Shown here one piece after another: positions 51,295 through 60,661 of a stretch of 63,485 nucleotides of DNA. A program made the translations under genes and the position numbers. Origin of the DNA: Clostridium neonatale. Lineage in GTDB: Bacteria; Bacillota; Clostridia; Clostridiales; Clostridiaceae. Within the stretch, counting starts at the first letter, position 1; each line of letters begins with the position of its first letter. Under the pieces are notes generated by a model that was not told the origin of the DNA, made no database searches, and worked only from the letters and a program-made list of their open reading frames with translations. The stretch covers positions 251,763-315,247 of the forward strand of contig NZ_LN890326.1 of the NCBI RefSeq assembly GCF_001458595.1, in the 5' to 3' direction.

Positions 51295-53724
51295 TTATAA
51301 TTTGCTAAATACAAGTTTATCTTCTAAATGATTAACTTTTAATTTATCACCTATTTTTATGTTTCCTTGTAATATTTCTTCACTCAATCTATCTTCAACT
51401 TCTTTAATTATAAGTCGTCTTAATGGACGTGCACCATAGTTAATATCTATGCCTTTATTTAATAAGAATTTCTTGCTATCAGCTTCAAAATCCAAGTAAA
51501 TATTTCTCTTGCCTAATCTGTTTTTAATAGAGGCAAGCATCAAATCCATAATCTTATCTAAATCATCATCATTTAACTTATGAAATACTATTGTATCATC
51601 AATTCTATTTAAAAATTCTGGTTTAAATTTTTGTTTTAATTCCTCCAAAATATTTTCTTTCATCTTTTCATATTCTGAATTTTCACTGATAGAATTATTA
51701 AATCCTATCACTTTTTGTTTTTTAATACTATGGGCACCTACGTTTGAAGTCATAATTATTATTGTATTTTTAAAATCTACAACTTTTCCTTTTGAATCAG
51801 TTAGTCTTCCATCATCCATTATTTGAAGCAATATATTAAATATATCAGAATGTGCTTTTTCAATTTCATCTAATAAAACTATAGAGTAAGGATTCCTTCT
51901 TACTGCTTCAGTCAATTGACCACCTTCTTCATATCCAACATATCCCGGAGGAGACCCTATCAATCTAGAGACTGCATGACTTTCCATATATTCTGACATA
52001 TCAATTCTTATAATATTATTTTCATCTCCAAACATTACTTCTGCTAATGCTTTTGATAATTCAGTTTTACCAACTCCTGTTGGACCTAAGAAAATGAAAC
52101 TACCTATAGGTTTATTAGGGTCTTTTATTCCTACCCTTGCTCTTCTAACAGCTCTAGCTATAGATTTAACAGCTTCATCTTGACCAATAACCCTTTTGTG
52201 TAGTATTTCCTCTAATTTTAATAGTCTTTCACTTTCATTTTCTGATAATTTTTCAACCGGTATCTTAGTCCATGAGGAAACAACACTGGCTATATGTTCT
52301 GGCGTAACTACTAATACTTGAGATGAATTTTTACTATTCCACTCCTGTTTCATATTCTCTAATTTTTCTATAACTCTCTTTTCTTTATCTCTTAAGTCTG
52401 CAGCCTTTTCGAAGTTTTGAATAACTACAGCTTCTTCCTTTTCTTTAGTTATACATTCAATTTCTTTTTCAATCTCTTTTAATTCTGGTGGTGCTATTAA
52501 ATTTTGAATTCTAACTTTAGATGAACCTTCATCAATTAAATCTATAGCTTTATCTGGCATAAATCTATCATTAATATATCTATCAGCTAGATTAACAGCA
52601 GCCTCTAAAGCATCATCAGTGATTCTAACATTATGATGCTCCTCATATTTTTCTCTTAATCCAAACAAAATCTCTAAAGTCTCTTCTTTAGATGGTTCTT
52701 TTACATTTACTGGTTGAAATCTTCTTTCTAATGCCGAATCTTTTTCAATATATTTTCTATATTCTTCTATTGTAGTAGCTCCGATACATTGGATTTCACC
52801 TCGTGCTAATGATGGCTTTAATATATTAGAAGCATCTATAGCCCCTTCAGCTCCACCGGCTCCTATTATTGTATGAATTTCATCAATAAATACAATGATA
52901 TTCTTATTTTTTATTATTTCTTCCATCGTTCTCTTTAATCGTTCTTCAAATTCACCTCTATATTTCGCTCCGGCTATCATAGATGTTAAATCTAATGCAA
53001 CAACCCTCTTTTCTCGGAGCACTTCTGGAATATCTCCTCTAACTATTTTTTGTGCAAGACCTTCAACAACAGCAGTTTTTCCTACTCCTGGTTCTCCAAT
53101 CAAGCATGGATTATTTTTTATCCTTCTGCATAATATCTCCAATAATCTTTGATTTTCATTTTCTCTTCCTATAACTGGATCTAACATACCTTCTCGCGCT
53201 AACTCAGTGAGATCTCTGCCATACTTATCAAGCATAGGGGTTTTTTCTTTCTTACTTCTTTCTGCCTCTCTATCTATCTTTTTATCATCATACTTTCCTG
53301 ATAAAAATAATACTAGATCATCTCTAATTCCCACAAAGTTTAATTGCAATATTTTTAAAATGGTATATGCCATACCCTCTTCTTGATTTATTATCGCTAA
53401 TAAAATATGTTCTGGAGAAACATATTTATGATTTAGTTTTTTAGCTTCAATCACACCTTCCTCTAGAAGCCTTTTTACTCTTGGTGTTCTTGAAATATAC
53501 TCTAACTTAATATCTCCAAATCCTATATATTTTTGAATCATTCTTTTTACATTATCTAAATAGATACCATATTTTTTTAATAGTTCACTTGAATATCCAT
53601 TTTCTTTTATGATCCCAATCAAAACATGCTCTGTCCCCACATATCCATGTTTAAAATTTTCCGATTCTTTTTCTGCTTCTAAAAAAACAATCTGTGCTCT
53701 ATCTGTTAATTTGCTATCCTCCAT
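51295..53724 (-). CDS. clpC: AAA+ unfoldase ClpC
   Basis: Chaperone partner of ClpP. 809 residues: N-terminal double repeat, P-loop 1 GEPGVGKT, Walker [18 protein letters not shown]-domain with a UVR-like [14 protein letters not shown]-loop 2 GPTGVGKTE and ClpP loop region. Both phospho-arginine pockets known from B. subtilis appear conserved (Thr in LTDRA with Glu in GTEHVL; Thr in RTPRVKRL with Glu in SPEHILL). Last gene of the CtsR operon. Confidence 0.97.
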   Translation of the reverse strand: MEDSKLTDRAQIVFLEAEKESENFKHGYVGTEHVLIGIIKENGYSSELLKKYGIYLDNVKRMIQKYIGFGDIKLEYISRTPRVKRLLEEGVIEAKKLNHKYVSPEHILLAIINQEEGMAYTILKILQLNFVGIRDDLVLFLSGKYDDKKIDREAERSKKEKTPMLDKYGRDLTELAREGMLDPVIGRENENQRLLEILCRRIKNNPCLIGEPGVGKTAVVEGLAQKIVRGDIPEVLREKRVVALDLTSMIAGAKYRGEFEERLKRTMEEIIKNKNIIVFIDEIHTIIGAGGAEGAIDASNILKPSLARGEIQCIGATTIEEYRKYIEKDSALERRFQPVNVKEPSKEETLEILFGLREKYEEHHNVRITDDALEAAVNLADRYINDRFMPDKAIDLIDEGSSKVRIQNLIAPPELKEIEKEIECITKEKEEAVVIQNFEKAADLRDKEKRVIEKLENMKQEWNSKNSSQVLVVTPEHIASVVSSWTKIPVEKLSENESERLLKLEEILHKRVIGQDEAVKSIARAVRRARVGIKDPNKPIGSFIFLGPTGVGKTELSKALAEVMFGDENNIIRIDMSEYMESHAVSRLIGSPPGYVGYEEGGQLTEAVRRNPYSIVLLDEIEKAHSDIFNILLQIMDDGRLTDSKGKVVDFKNTIIIMTSNVGAHSIKKQKVIGFNNSISENSEYEKMKENILEELKQKFKPEFLNRIDDTIVFHKLNDDDLDKIMDLMLASIKNRLGKRNIYLDFEADSKKFLLNKGIDINYGARPLRRLIIKEVEDRLSEEILQGNIKIGDKLKVNHLEDKLVFSKL

Positions 53725-53751
53725 CTTATTGCTCCTCTCATTATAAAATAT

Positions 53752-54768
53752 CTAAATCAATATTCTCTTTACAAGGTTAGCTCTCTCATAATTTATTTCT
53801 CTTATATTTAATGGTCTTCCTATATAATTCTCTATTGAACTATTTTTAATCATAACTAACAACTGATTAATCTTACCATTTTCTATATTTAATAAATTAA
53901 GTTCTACTCCTAATCGAATATCAGATAATAGTTCTATTGCCTCTTTCTCGTCTAAAAGGACTGCTGATTGAAGTATTGCATATGCTCTGTATACTTTATT
54001 TTCTACTTCATATTTATTTTTACTTAGCAATACCTCCTTAGCCCTTTTTTCCTCAGAAATTACATTTAAAACTACTCCTTTTAATGTTCCTATTATTTCA
54101 TGTTCCTTTATTCCTAATGATGATTTATTGGATATCCTATATATATTTCCATATTTCTCAGAATCGTAATTATATATACTTTTTATGCTCATTCCTAACC
54201 TATCAAATGTCTTGGATATCTTATCAATTTCATTATTCATAGTTAATGCCGGCAAATGAATATCTATAGATGCTTCAAGTCCTGTTCCAATATTTTTAGG
54301 AGATTCCATTAGATATCCTAAATTTTCATTAAATGCATATTCTAATTTTGATTCTATATTATCATCAATTATATTAGCACTATTAAATGCTTCTTCTAAA
54401 TTCAATCCTGCTGTTATGCACTGTATTTTTATATGTTCTCCTTCATTTATCATAATGCTTATAGTTTCATTTTTGTTTACTATGAATGCACCTTTTTCTG
54501 AATTGTCTAATAAATTTTTATTAATTAAATGTTTTTCTATACAGTCCTCATAATCTTTTTTATCATTCTCCCATAACTTATATAAAGTCATATCTTCAGA
54601 ATATATTGTATCATTTAATACTTCATATATTAATTCGGCATTTTCTCTTGCCTTCATATAATCTAATTTATTGGGAAAAGGGACTAACTTTAGATTCCTC
54701 GCTAATTGAATTTTAGTGCTTAATACAATATCTTCATTATTAGCCAAATTATGAATCCAGTTTCTCAT
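53752..54768 (-). CDS. mcsB: McsB-family protein, predicted catalytically inactive
   Basis: Family: protein-arginine kinase that tags proteins (including CtsR) for ClpCP. 338 residues from the ATG at 54768 (GGGGGAAGAG upstream). Clear homology, but key residues are changed: SSRIRLARN is STKIQLARN (K19, Q21); NEEDHIR is NEGEHIK (G110, K114); CPTN is SPKN (S156); TGLRAS is TGLEAS (E165); RGIYGEGSE is KSIYNYDSE (Y201); the pArg-binding RDxxRA is INYERA. The reading frame is intact. A pseudokinase role is inferred. Overlaps mcsA by 20 nt. Confidence 0.9.
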   Translation of the reverse strand: MRNWIHNLANNEDIVLSTKIQLARNLKLVPFPNKLDYMKARENAELIYEVLNDTIYSEDMTLYKLWENDKKDYEDCIEKHLINKNLLDNSEKGAFIVNKNETISIMINEGEHIKIQCITAGLNLEEAFNSANIIDDNIESKLEYAFNENLGYLMESPKNIGTGLEASIDIHLPALTMNNEIDKISKTFDRLGMSIKSIYNYDSEKYGNIYRISNKSSLGIKEHEIIGTLKGVVLNVISEEKRAKEVLLSKNKYEVENKVYRAYAILQSAVLLDEKEAIELLSDIRLGVELNLLNIENGKINQLLVMIKNSSIENYIGRPLNIREINYERANLVKRILI

Positions 54769-55321
54769 TATACTCTTCCCCCTCCACATCTATCATTCTT
54801 GATATACTATCATCTATTATACTTTTCTCTATTTCTGAAATACTATCTCTGATTACTGCAGCCTTCTCATAGTCTTCTTCTAATATTAGCTTCTGTAAAC
54901 TTTCTTTCAAATCTTTTAGCTTTTTCTTTTGTGATAATTCAATCTTATTCCTTTTTGGTATCTTTCCTGCATACTTAACAAAATTAGTTGCTGTCTTCAC
55001 TAATGGTTCATTTGATTTTGAGAATTCTTCATAGCACTCAGAACATCCTAACTTTCCAGTCTTTTTAAATTCGTCATAATGCATGCCACAATTAGGACAT
55101 ACTAATTCTTTCTTTTCTGAAACATTATTAAAATTTGATATTAACCCTGTTAATATTCCTTGAAATGGAAAATCAATTTCTTTACTAATAGAATTTAACA
55201 TTGGAATATCAGCTATATCTCTAGCACAATTTTCACATAACCATATTTCTTGCTTTTGACCGTTTAATATTTTAACTAAATTTATTCTAGCTTCATTTTT
55301 TTTGCATTTTTCACACAACAT
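54749..55321 (-). CDS. mcsA: McsA, zinc-finger activator of McsB
   Basis: 190 residues from the ATG at 55321 (AAGGTGG upstream; a GTG four codons earlier is less well placed). Four C-x2-C pairs (CEKC, CENC, CPNC, CSEC) give two zinc sites; the C-terminal UVR motif EEDYEKAAVIRDSISEIEKS could contact ClpC or McsB. In B. subtilis McsA activates McsB kinase. Here its partner appears inactive, so its role may be scaffolding. Confidence 0.93.
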   Translation of the reverse strand: MLCEKCKKNEARINLVKILNGQKQEIWLCENCARDIADIPMLNSISKEIDFPFQGILTGLISNFNNVSEKKELVCPNCGMHYDEFKKTGKLGCSECYEEFSKSNEPLVKTATNFVKYAGKIPKRNKIELSQKKKLKDLKESLQKLILEEDYEKAAVIRDSISEIEKSIIDDSISRMIDVEGEEYNEKLDS

Positions 55322-55336
55322 AATATATCCCACCTT

Positions 55337-55792
55337 TTAAGATAAAATTACCATAATCATTGCTTTTAAAATATCTGCTCTCACTTTGTTTTTATTTTCT
55401 ACTGAAATCAAGCTTCTATCATTTATTACAATTTTCATTAGTTCATATTGCTTTTCCTCAATAATATCTGATTCAAGTAAGTTCTCTAATAAAGCATTAG
55501 CATTATGATAAGTAATTGTATCTCCAATACTTTGACTTATTAGTTGTCCTCTGATATTAGAACGACCATGACTAAGTTGTTTAATGACTATATGTCCACC
55601 ACCACCTCTTTTGCTCTCAATTAAATAACCTCTTTCGTAAGTAAATCTAGTTGTTAGTACATAATTTATTTGAGATGGAGCACATCTAAATTGATCTGCT
55701 AATTCATTTCTTTGTATAAAAACTACATTATCGTCATTATTGTTAAACATCTCTTTTATAAAATCTTCTATTATATCTGACAGTCTTGCCAT
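55337..55792 (-). CDS. ctsR: Heat-shock repressor CtsR
   Basis: Winged-helix repressor of clp genes, 151 residues. The DNA-binding part shows RNELADQFRCAPSQINYVLT and the wing RGGGGHI, whose arginine is the phosphorylation target in B. subtilis; the C-terminal part has YHNANALLENLLESDIIEEK. First gene of ctsR-mcsA-mcsB-clpC and probably autorepressed through the operator just upstream. Confidence 0.95.
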   Translation of the reverse strand: MARLSDIIEDFIKEMFNNNDDNVVFIQRNELADQFRCAPSQINYVLTTRFTYERGYLIESKRGGGGHIVIKQLSHGRSNIRGQLISQSIGDTITYHNANALLENLLESDIIEEKQYELMKIVINDRSLISVENKNKVRADILKAMIMVILS

Positions 55793-55829
55793 AATATCAC
55801 CTGCTTAAACCTTATTTATCATTTTTGTT

Positions 55830-55846
55830 TTTGACTTACTTTGACT
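55830..55846 (-). promoter_or_regulatory. CtsR operator
   Basis: Two direct heptads AGTCAAA separated by 3 nt, matching the CtsR consensus (A/GGTCAAA-n3-A/GGTCAAA). It overlaps the transcription start just downstream of the -10 box. Confidence 0.9.
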
Positions 55847-55853
55847 TTATAAT

Positions 55854-55881
55854 ATTATACTATTTTTTTATATATTTTCAA
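55854..55881 (-). promoter_or_regulatory. Promoter of the ctsR operon
   Basis: TTGAAA at 55876-55881, 16-nt spacer, TATAAT at 55854-55859, reading into the CtsR operator. Confidence 0.75.
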
Positions 55882-55985
55882 ACCTAATTATTTATGACTA
55901 AATCTTATTTATAAATTTTACTGATTAATTTTAATATTATTTGCTAATACTATAATATTGAATACTGATTTTATGGAGGATATAT

Positions 55986-56633
55986 ATGCAGATTATTTGG
56001 TATGGACATTCTTGCTTTTTAATTAAAACCTCATCAGGAAAAAGAATTTTATTAGATCCATTTAAAATTGATATAAATAGTAATGCTAGTTTTCCCAAAT
56101 GTGATTTAATAACATTGAGTCATACTCATTTTAATCATTCATATATTAATAAGAATAATACAGATACAAAAATAATCAATACTGAAGGTTACTTTGACAT
56201 GAATTTTGCAAAAACATATGGTATTAATGCATATCATGATAAACTATTAGGACTTAAAAGAGGAAAAAACATTATCTTTATACTAAAAATTGATAACTAT
56301 ACATTCTGTCATCTAGGAGATTTAGGGCACATTCCTGATGATACTATTTTAGATAAATTACAAGGAATTGATATATTATTTATACCTATAGGAGGAAAAT
56401 TCACTTTAGATGGTTATGAAGCTTCAAAACTTTGTGAATTAATTTTACCTAAATATATAATTCCTATGCAATATAGAACTCTAGATAGTTCCATTCCACT
56501 AGATGATTTAGATAAATTTATATTCTCTAATAAATATATCAATAAAATTAATTCATCAAGCTTAGATACTAATATTTTAACTTCTAAATATCAGTCTAAT
56601 ATTATTTTGATGAATATATGTAAATTAAATTAA
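55986..56633 (+). CDS. Metallo-beta-lactamase-fold protein with altered metal site
   Basis: 215 residues resembling UlaG/UPF0173-type MBL proteins: MQIIWYGHSCFLIKTSSGKR, LLDPF, HLGDLG. The HxHxDH motif reads HTHFNH (N50 replaces the zinc-ligand Asp), and the final histidine in IPxHY is Q162 (IPMQYR). So at least two canonical metal ligands are missing, and activity is doubtful or different. Divergent from ctsR; ribosome site GGAGG. Substrate unknown. Confidence 0.85.
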   Translation: MQIIWYGHSCFLIKTSSGKRILLDPFKIDINSNASFPKCDLITLSHTHFNHSYINKNNTDTKIINTEGYFDMNFAKTYGINAYHDKLLGLKRGKNIIFILKIDNYTFCHLGDLGHIPDDTILDKLQGIDILFIPIGGKFTLDGYEASKLCELILPKYIIPMQYRTLDSSIPLDDLDKFIFSNKYINKINSSSLDTNILTSKYQSNIILMNICKLN

Positions 56634-56679
56634 TTATTAAAGTTATATTTATATTGTTAAGTATTTATCATTAATAATT

Positions 56680-56716
56680 AAAATAAGGACATCACTAAAA
56701 GTGATGTCCTTATTTT
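56680..56716. terminator. Bidirectional terminator
   Basis: Perfect 17-bp stem (AAAATAAGGACATCACT and its complement, 3-nt loop) with A/T-runs on both sides, between the convergent MBL-fold and ferredoxin genes. Confidence 0.9.
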
Positions 56717-56795
56717 AATTAAGTACCTTATTACAGTCATCATGACAATAAAACATAAAGTCATGTTTTCTACGTTAAGGCAATTCCATGTAATA

Positions 56796-56966
56796 TTATT
56801 CTTGGCAAGGAGCTCCTACTGGACAAACATTAGCACAGTTTCCACAATCTATGCAAGTATCTGCATCAATAACAAATTGAGTATCTCCTTGGCTTATAGC
56901 ATTTACTGGACATTCAGCTGCACATGCTCCGCAGCTAACACATGAATCATTAATAACAAATGCCAT
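56796..56966 (-). CDS. 2[4Fe-4S] ferredoxin
   Basis: 56-residue clostridial ferredoxin read from the reverse strand: MAFVINDSCVSCGACAAECP then VNAISQGD and a second CIDCGNCANVCP. Eight cysteines in two C-x2-C-x2-C-x3-CP motifs bind two [4Fe-4S] clusters; it carries low-potential electrons for hydrogenase, pyruvate:ferredoxin oxidoreductase and others. GGAGG ribosome site. One extra cysteine lies near the C-terminus (PCQE). Confidence 0.97.
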   Translation of the reverse strand: MAFVINDSCVSCGACAAECPVNAISQGDTQFVIDADTCIDCGNCANVCPVGAPCQE

Positions 56967-57077
56967 ATTAAACACCTCCTAATAAATTGTTGTAATTAAC
57001 CAATTACATTTTATCACGTATTCTCTTGTTTTAAAAGTATTTTATTTACAATAAAGGTGTTAATTTATTTTCACATC

Positions 57078-57281
57078 CTATATAACTATATATCCTAAAT
57101 CTTCTATGGTATTAATAATTTTTTCTTCATTTAAATATATTGAATCATATATTACAACTATTTCTTTTTTTTGCAAAGATACTTGAATCGCAATTATTCC
57201 TGAATTATTTACTATAGCATTTTGAATTAACTTTACATCTTTTTCAGATTCCATATTTAAAATCTTAATAATAGATTTCAC
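57078..57281 (-). CDS. HMA-fold-like small protein lacking CxxC
   Basis: 67 residues, MKSIIKILNMESEKDVKLIQ..., with the beta-alpha-beta-beta-alpha-beta pattern of heavy-metal-associated domains (copper-chaperone size; ending EKIINTIEDLGYIVI). The metal-binding GMTCxxC is replaced by NMESEKD, so it contains no cysteine. It starts 11 nt downstream of ricT, so is probably in the tmk-ricT operon. Function unknown. Confidence 0.75.
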   Translation of the reverse strand: MKSIIKILNMESEKDVKLIQNAIVNNSGIIAIQVSLQKKEIVVIYDSIYLNEEKIINTIEDLGYIVI

Positions 57282-57292
57282 AAAATATCCTC

Positions 57293-58198
57293 CTATTTTT
57301 CACTAAAAAGATCTTTTATTAATTTTTTATCTTCTTCTGACTCTATCTCTAACTTTATATTTGATTCATCTACAGTATCCTCATATTCTCCGGAAATAAG
57401 TTCTATATCTGATATACCGTATTCTTCAATAACTTCTTCATCGCCTTTTTTTAATTTAACTTTAACTATTTCTTTTACTATTGAGTTTCCAGTAACTTCA
57501 CCATTTCCATATGGTGTTTTAACTATAGCCCCTACTTTAGGTAATCTTTTTCTTATATCCTCATATGTACTTTGCTCATAATTTAAGCAACACATAAGTC
57601 TGCCACAAATACCTGAAATCTTAGTCGGATTAAGTGAAAGATTTTGTTCCTTGGCCATCTTTATTGATACTGATGCAAAATCCCCTAAGAAACTAGAGCA
57701 ACACATTGGTCTACCACATGGTCCAAGTCCGCCTATCATTTTAGCTTCATCCCTTACTCCAATTTGTCTTAATTCTATTCTTGTCTTGAATATAGTTGCT
57801 AAATCTTTAACTAACTCTCTAAAATCAACTCGCCCATCAGCTGTAAAATAAAATATTACTTTATGGTTATCAAATGTATATTCAACATCTATCAACTTCA
57901 TATTAAGTTCATGCTCTTCTATTTTCTTTAAACAAATACTTAATGCTTCTTCTTCTTTTTCCTTATTTTCTTTATGTTTTAATATATCTTTTTCATCTGC
58001 AATTCTTATTACACTTTTTAATGGAGAAATTATATCTTCTTCTGATACTTCTCTTATTCCTATTACACATTCTCCAAATTCAACGCCTCGTGCAGTTTCT
58101 ACAATTACATAGTCTCCTTTTATTATGTTAAATTTTTCAGGACTAAAATAATATATTTTTCCAGCCTTCTTGAATCTTACTCCTATAACCTTTATCAT
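57293..58198 (-). CDS. ricT: PSP1-domain protein RicT (YaaT)
   Basis: 301 residues with the PSP1 domain (ETARGVEFGECVIGIREVSE, GLGPCGRPMCCSSFLGDF, ISGICGRLMCCLNYEQSTYE). In B. subtilis RicT joins RicA and RicF in an Fe-S complex that affects RNase Y, competence and sporulation; the six cysteines here fit cluster binding. Downstream of holB as in B. subtilis. RicA and RicF are not in the window. Confidence 0.95.
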   Translation of the reverse strand: MIKVIGVRFKKAGKIYYFSPEKFNIIKGDYVIVETARGVEFGECVIGIREVSEEDIISPLKSVIRIADEKDILKHKENKEKEEEALSICLKKIEEHELNMKLIDVEYTFDNHKVIFYFTADGRVDFRELVKDLATIFKTRIELRQIGVRDEAKMIGGLGPCGRPMCCSSFLGDFASVSIKMAKEQNLSLNPTKISGICGRLMCCLNYEQSTYEDIRKRLPKVGAIVKTPYGNGEVTGNSIVKEIVKVKLKKGDEEVIEEYGISDIELISGEYEDTVDESNIKLEIESEEDKKLIKDLFSEK

Positions 58199-58201
58199 TA
58201 A

Positions 58202-59134
58202 TTATACCTCCGCAAATCCCATAAGCAGCACACTTATAGTCATCGAATAGTTTGAATTACTATTAAAATTTATTCTTGCCTCTTTTATGTATTCTAACAT
58301 ATTACTTAATTTTTTATAAGATATCTTTCTTGATATTAATTCTAATTTTTCTACCTTATCAATATTAATGATTCTTTCGATTTTATTTAATTCTTTTAAA
58401 ACTAATAAATCCCTAATATACAGAAGCAATATATCTAATAAATCAGCTTTCTCATCTTTCAAGTTATTAAATGCTTCTTGATATTTAATAACTATTTTTT
58501 TATTTCTAGCCAATATATCATCAAATAATTCTATGCATAAATCTCTTAATTGTTTTAATTTTTCATCTTTTATAAATCTATCTACTTTGCCTGGAATACC
58601 TGTACTATAGGCTATCGCTGATTGTCTTTCTTCTAAATTCAAGCTTTTATAGTTTTCATCTATATACTCTAAAATTTCATCTTTTGATAATGGCGTTAGT
58701 TTATATATTTGGCATCGTGATTGTACAGTTTCTAAAATTTGCTCTAATGAATCACTTAACAAAATTAGAAATACACCATCTGGTGGCTCTTCTATAGTTT
58801 TTAATAATGCATTCTGAGCTTGTGCAGTCATTTTATCGCACTTATACATTATAATAACCTTTCTATTGCCCTCATAAGGTTTTTTATTTACTTCTTCAAT
58901 TACTTTTCTAACATCATCTACACCAAATGTATTGGAAGAAGGATAATATTTTACAATATCAACGCTATTAATGAAATCTAATCCCTTTAGTATTTTACTA
59001 GCTAAATATTGAGCTATTATACTTTTTCCAATTCCATCATTGCCTATAATTAAATTTGCATGAGAAAATGAACCATTTATATTTCTTTTATTTATTGCAC
59101 CTTTAATCATTTGATGCCCAATTATTTTTCTCAA
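58202..59134 (-). CDS. holB: DNA polymerase III subunit delta'
   Basis: Clamp-loader subunit. 310 residues: N-terminal P-loop-like IGNDGIGKSIIAQYLA, sensor and SRC-type motif ETVQSRCQIYKLTP, and NALLKTIEEPPDGVFLILLS. Position between darA and ricT matches the B. subtilis tmk-yaaQ-yaaR-holB-ricT order, with yaaR missing. Confidence 0.93.
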   Translation of the reverse strand: MRKIIGHQMIKGAINKRNINGSFSHANLIIGNDGIGKSIIAQYLASKILKGLDFINSVDIVKYYPSSNTFGVDDVRKVIEEVNKKPYEGNRKVIIMYKCDKMTAQAQNALLKTIEEPPDGVFLILLSDSLEQILETVQSRCQIYKLTPLSKDEILEYIDENYKSLNLEERQSAIAYSTGIPGKVDRFIKDEKLKQLRDLCIELFDDILARNKKIVIKYQEAFNNLKDEKADLLDILLLYIRDLLVLKELNKIERIINIDKVEKLELISRKISYKKLSNMLEYIKEARINFNSNSNYSMTISVLLMGFAEV

Positions 59135-59152
59135 TGCCTATCTCTCCTAATA

Positions 59153-59485
59153 TTATATTTTTATAAATTGATCTACATCTAATACAAATAGTGTAGCTCC
59201 TCCTACATTAATTTTTACTGGATACTGATGCATGTAACCCGCTTCACTTCCATTTAAAGTCGTAGGAGCAACTAAAAGCTCTTTTCTTTTCTTACAAATC
59301 CTTTTTATGATCTCAATTACATCATTAACCTGATTTTCTTCAACACCTGTCATCAATGTTGTATTACCCGATTTAAGAAACCCTCCAGTAGTTGCTAATT
59401 TAGTTACTCTATAATTTTCATCTGTTAGCGCTTCAATAACGTCTGATGCATCCTCATCTTGAACAATAGAAATTATTAATTTCAT
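59153..59485 (-). CDS. darA: Cyclic-di-AMP receptor DarA (PstA/YaaQ)
   Basis: PII-like trimeric receptor of c-di-AMP. 110 residues from the ATG at 59485 (GAGGTTGGGGATG upstream; an extension of seven codons is rejected). MKLIISIVQDEDASDVIEAL, RVTKLATTGGFLKSGNTTLM and GVEENQVNDVIEIIKRIC match the family, including the nucleotide-binding TGGFLKSGN loop. DisA, which makes the ligand, is encoded at 46612-47676. Confidence 0.96.
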   Translation of the reverse strand: MKLIISIVQDEDASDVIEALTDENYRVTKLATTGGFLKSGNTTLMTGVEENQVNDVIEIIKRICKKRKELLVAPTTLNGSEAGYMHQYPVKINVGGATLFVLDVDQFIKI

Positions 59486-59545
59486 TCTACATCCCCAACC
59501 TCTCAAATATATTATTATATTTATTTTACCACAAATAGATAATTT

Positions 59546-60196
59546 TTATATATTTAAGCTAATTTTTGTATCTAACTTAGATATTATTATATTTTTTATT
59601 TCAGCCGCTATCTGTTCTTTACTTTTCTCTGCATTTATTTTAATCATTCTATCTTTATTATTAGAATATATAATTTCATATCCTTCTCTAACTTTTTCAT
59701 GAAAGTCTATCTTCTCTAAATCTAGTCTATTAATTTCTCTATTATCGTTATTATTTATTCTTTGTAATCCTATTTTAGGATCTATATCAAATAATATAGA
59801 TATATCAGGCATATATCCCTCAATAGCAAATTCATTTATGCTCATAATCGCATCTATTCCTAAACCTCTAGCATAACCCTGATATGCTAGTGATGAATCA
59901 ACAAATCTATCGCAAAGTACTACAACTCCATCTTCCAATGCAGGTATGACCTTTTCTACTAGGTGTTGTCTCCTGGCTGCAGCATATAATAATGCTTCTG
60001 TTCTTCCATCCATAGCAGTATTATTCCTATCTAATATGACTTGTCTTATATCCTCTGCAATCTTTATCCCACCTGGTTCTCTTGTTTTTATACACTTTAT
60101 TTTATTCTCAACAAACCAATCATATATTGAATTTATAGCAGTACTTTTGCCTGATCCATCTCCACCTTCAAATACTATAAATAAACCTTTTTTCAT
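59546..60196 (-). CDS. tmk: Thymidylate kinase
   Basis: dTMP to dTDP. 216 residues from the ATG at 60196 with GAGG 6 nt upstream. P-loop [11 protein letters not shown] (residues 8-18), DR motif in [26 protein letters not shown] and a LID region near [15 protein letters not shown]. The upstream gin stop lies 9 nt before the start. Confidence 0.97.
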   Translation of the reverse strand: MKKGLFIVFEGGDGSGKSTAINSIYDWFVENKIKCIKTREPGGIKIAEDIRQVILDRNNTAMDGRTEALLYAAARRQHLVEKVIPALEDGVVVLCDRFVDSSLAYQGYARGLGIDAIMSINEFAIEGYMPDISILFDIDPKIGLQRINNNDNREINRLDLEKIDFHEKVREGYEIIYSNNKDRMIKINAEKSKEQIAAEIKNIIISKLDTKISLNI

Positions 60197-60204
60197 AAGC
60201 AACC

Positions 60205-60393
60205 TCACTGAATTATATTTTTATCAAACAATATTCTTTTTATCATTTTTAAATAGTAATCATATGTTTGTTCCTTTACATGACTATTAACAATATCTTT
60301 TTCACATTTTTCACATATATGTTTTTCATTTAACATTATACCATTACTATTATAAATACCACATAAAAAACAATTATTATTTAAATCTTTCAT
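60205..60393 (-). CDS. Gin/CsfB-type sigma-G inhibitor
   Basis: 62 residues with a zinc-finger pattern (CFLCG...CEKC) and the family ending [13 protein letters not shown]. Gin proteins bind sigma-G (and sigma-E) to prevent premature activity during sporulation. Location next to tmk agrees with B. subtilis csfB. Small and divergent, so assignment rests on zinc motif plus synteny. Confidence 0.8.
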   Translation of the reverse strand: MKDLNNNCFLCGIYNSNGIMLNEKHICEKCEKDIVNSHVKEQTYDYYLKMIKRILFDKNIIQ

Positions 60394-60661
60394 TTTATTA
60401 TATCTCCTTTTTTTAAAATATTATTTTAAACCTATGTTACATTTAAATTTTATAAATATCCTTAAATATATTAAGATTTTGTCCAATCTTAATTTTTTAA
60501 TACAGCTCACTTTATATTGCCCATAATAATCAATAATTTTTTTAAATTTGGAGATACTATTATCATAAAAACATATGAAAGGAGAATGCTACATATTATA
60601 TAATCTGCTTTTCAATGTATTCTTATTAAATAGATTATAACTATTTGTAGCTTATGAAGTA
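60394..60661. other. Intergenic region before the M20-like gene
   Basis: 268 nt, very AT-rich. An AAGGAG at about 60580 abuts an ATG of a five-codon frame and cannot serve the M20-like gene. A 21-codon frame at 60575-60640 has no ribosome site. No clear promoter or structure is seen. Confidence 0.3.

Noticed and set aside
60575..60640. Possible 21-codon leader peptide ahead of the M20-like gene
   Set aside because: No ribosome site before its ATG, no regulatory codon run and no terminator behind it.
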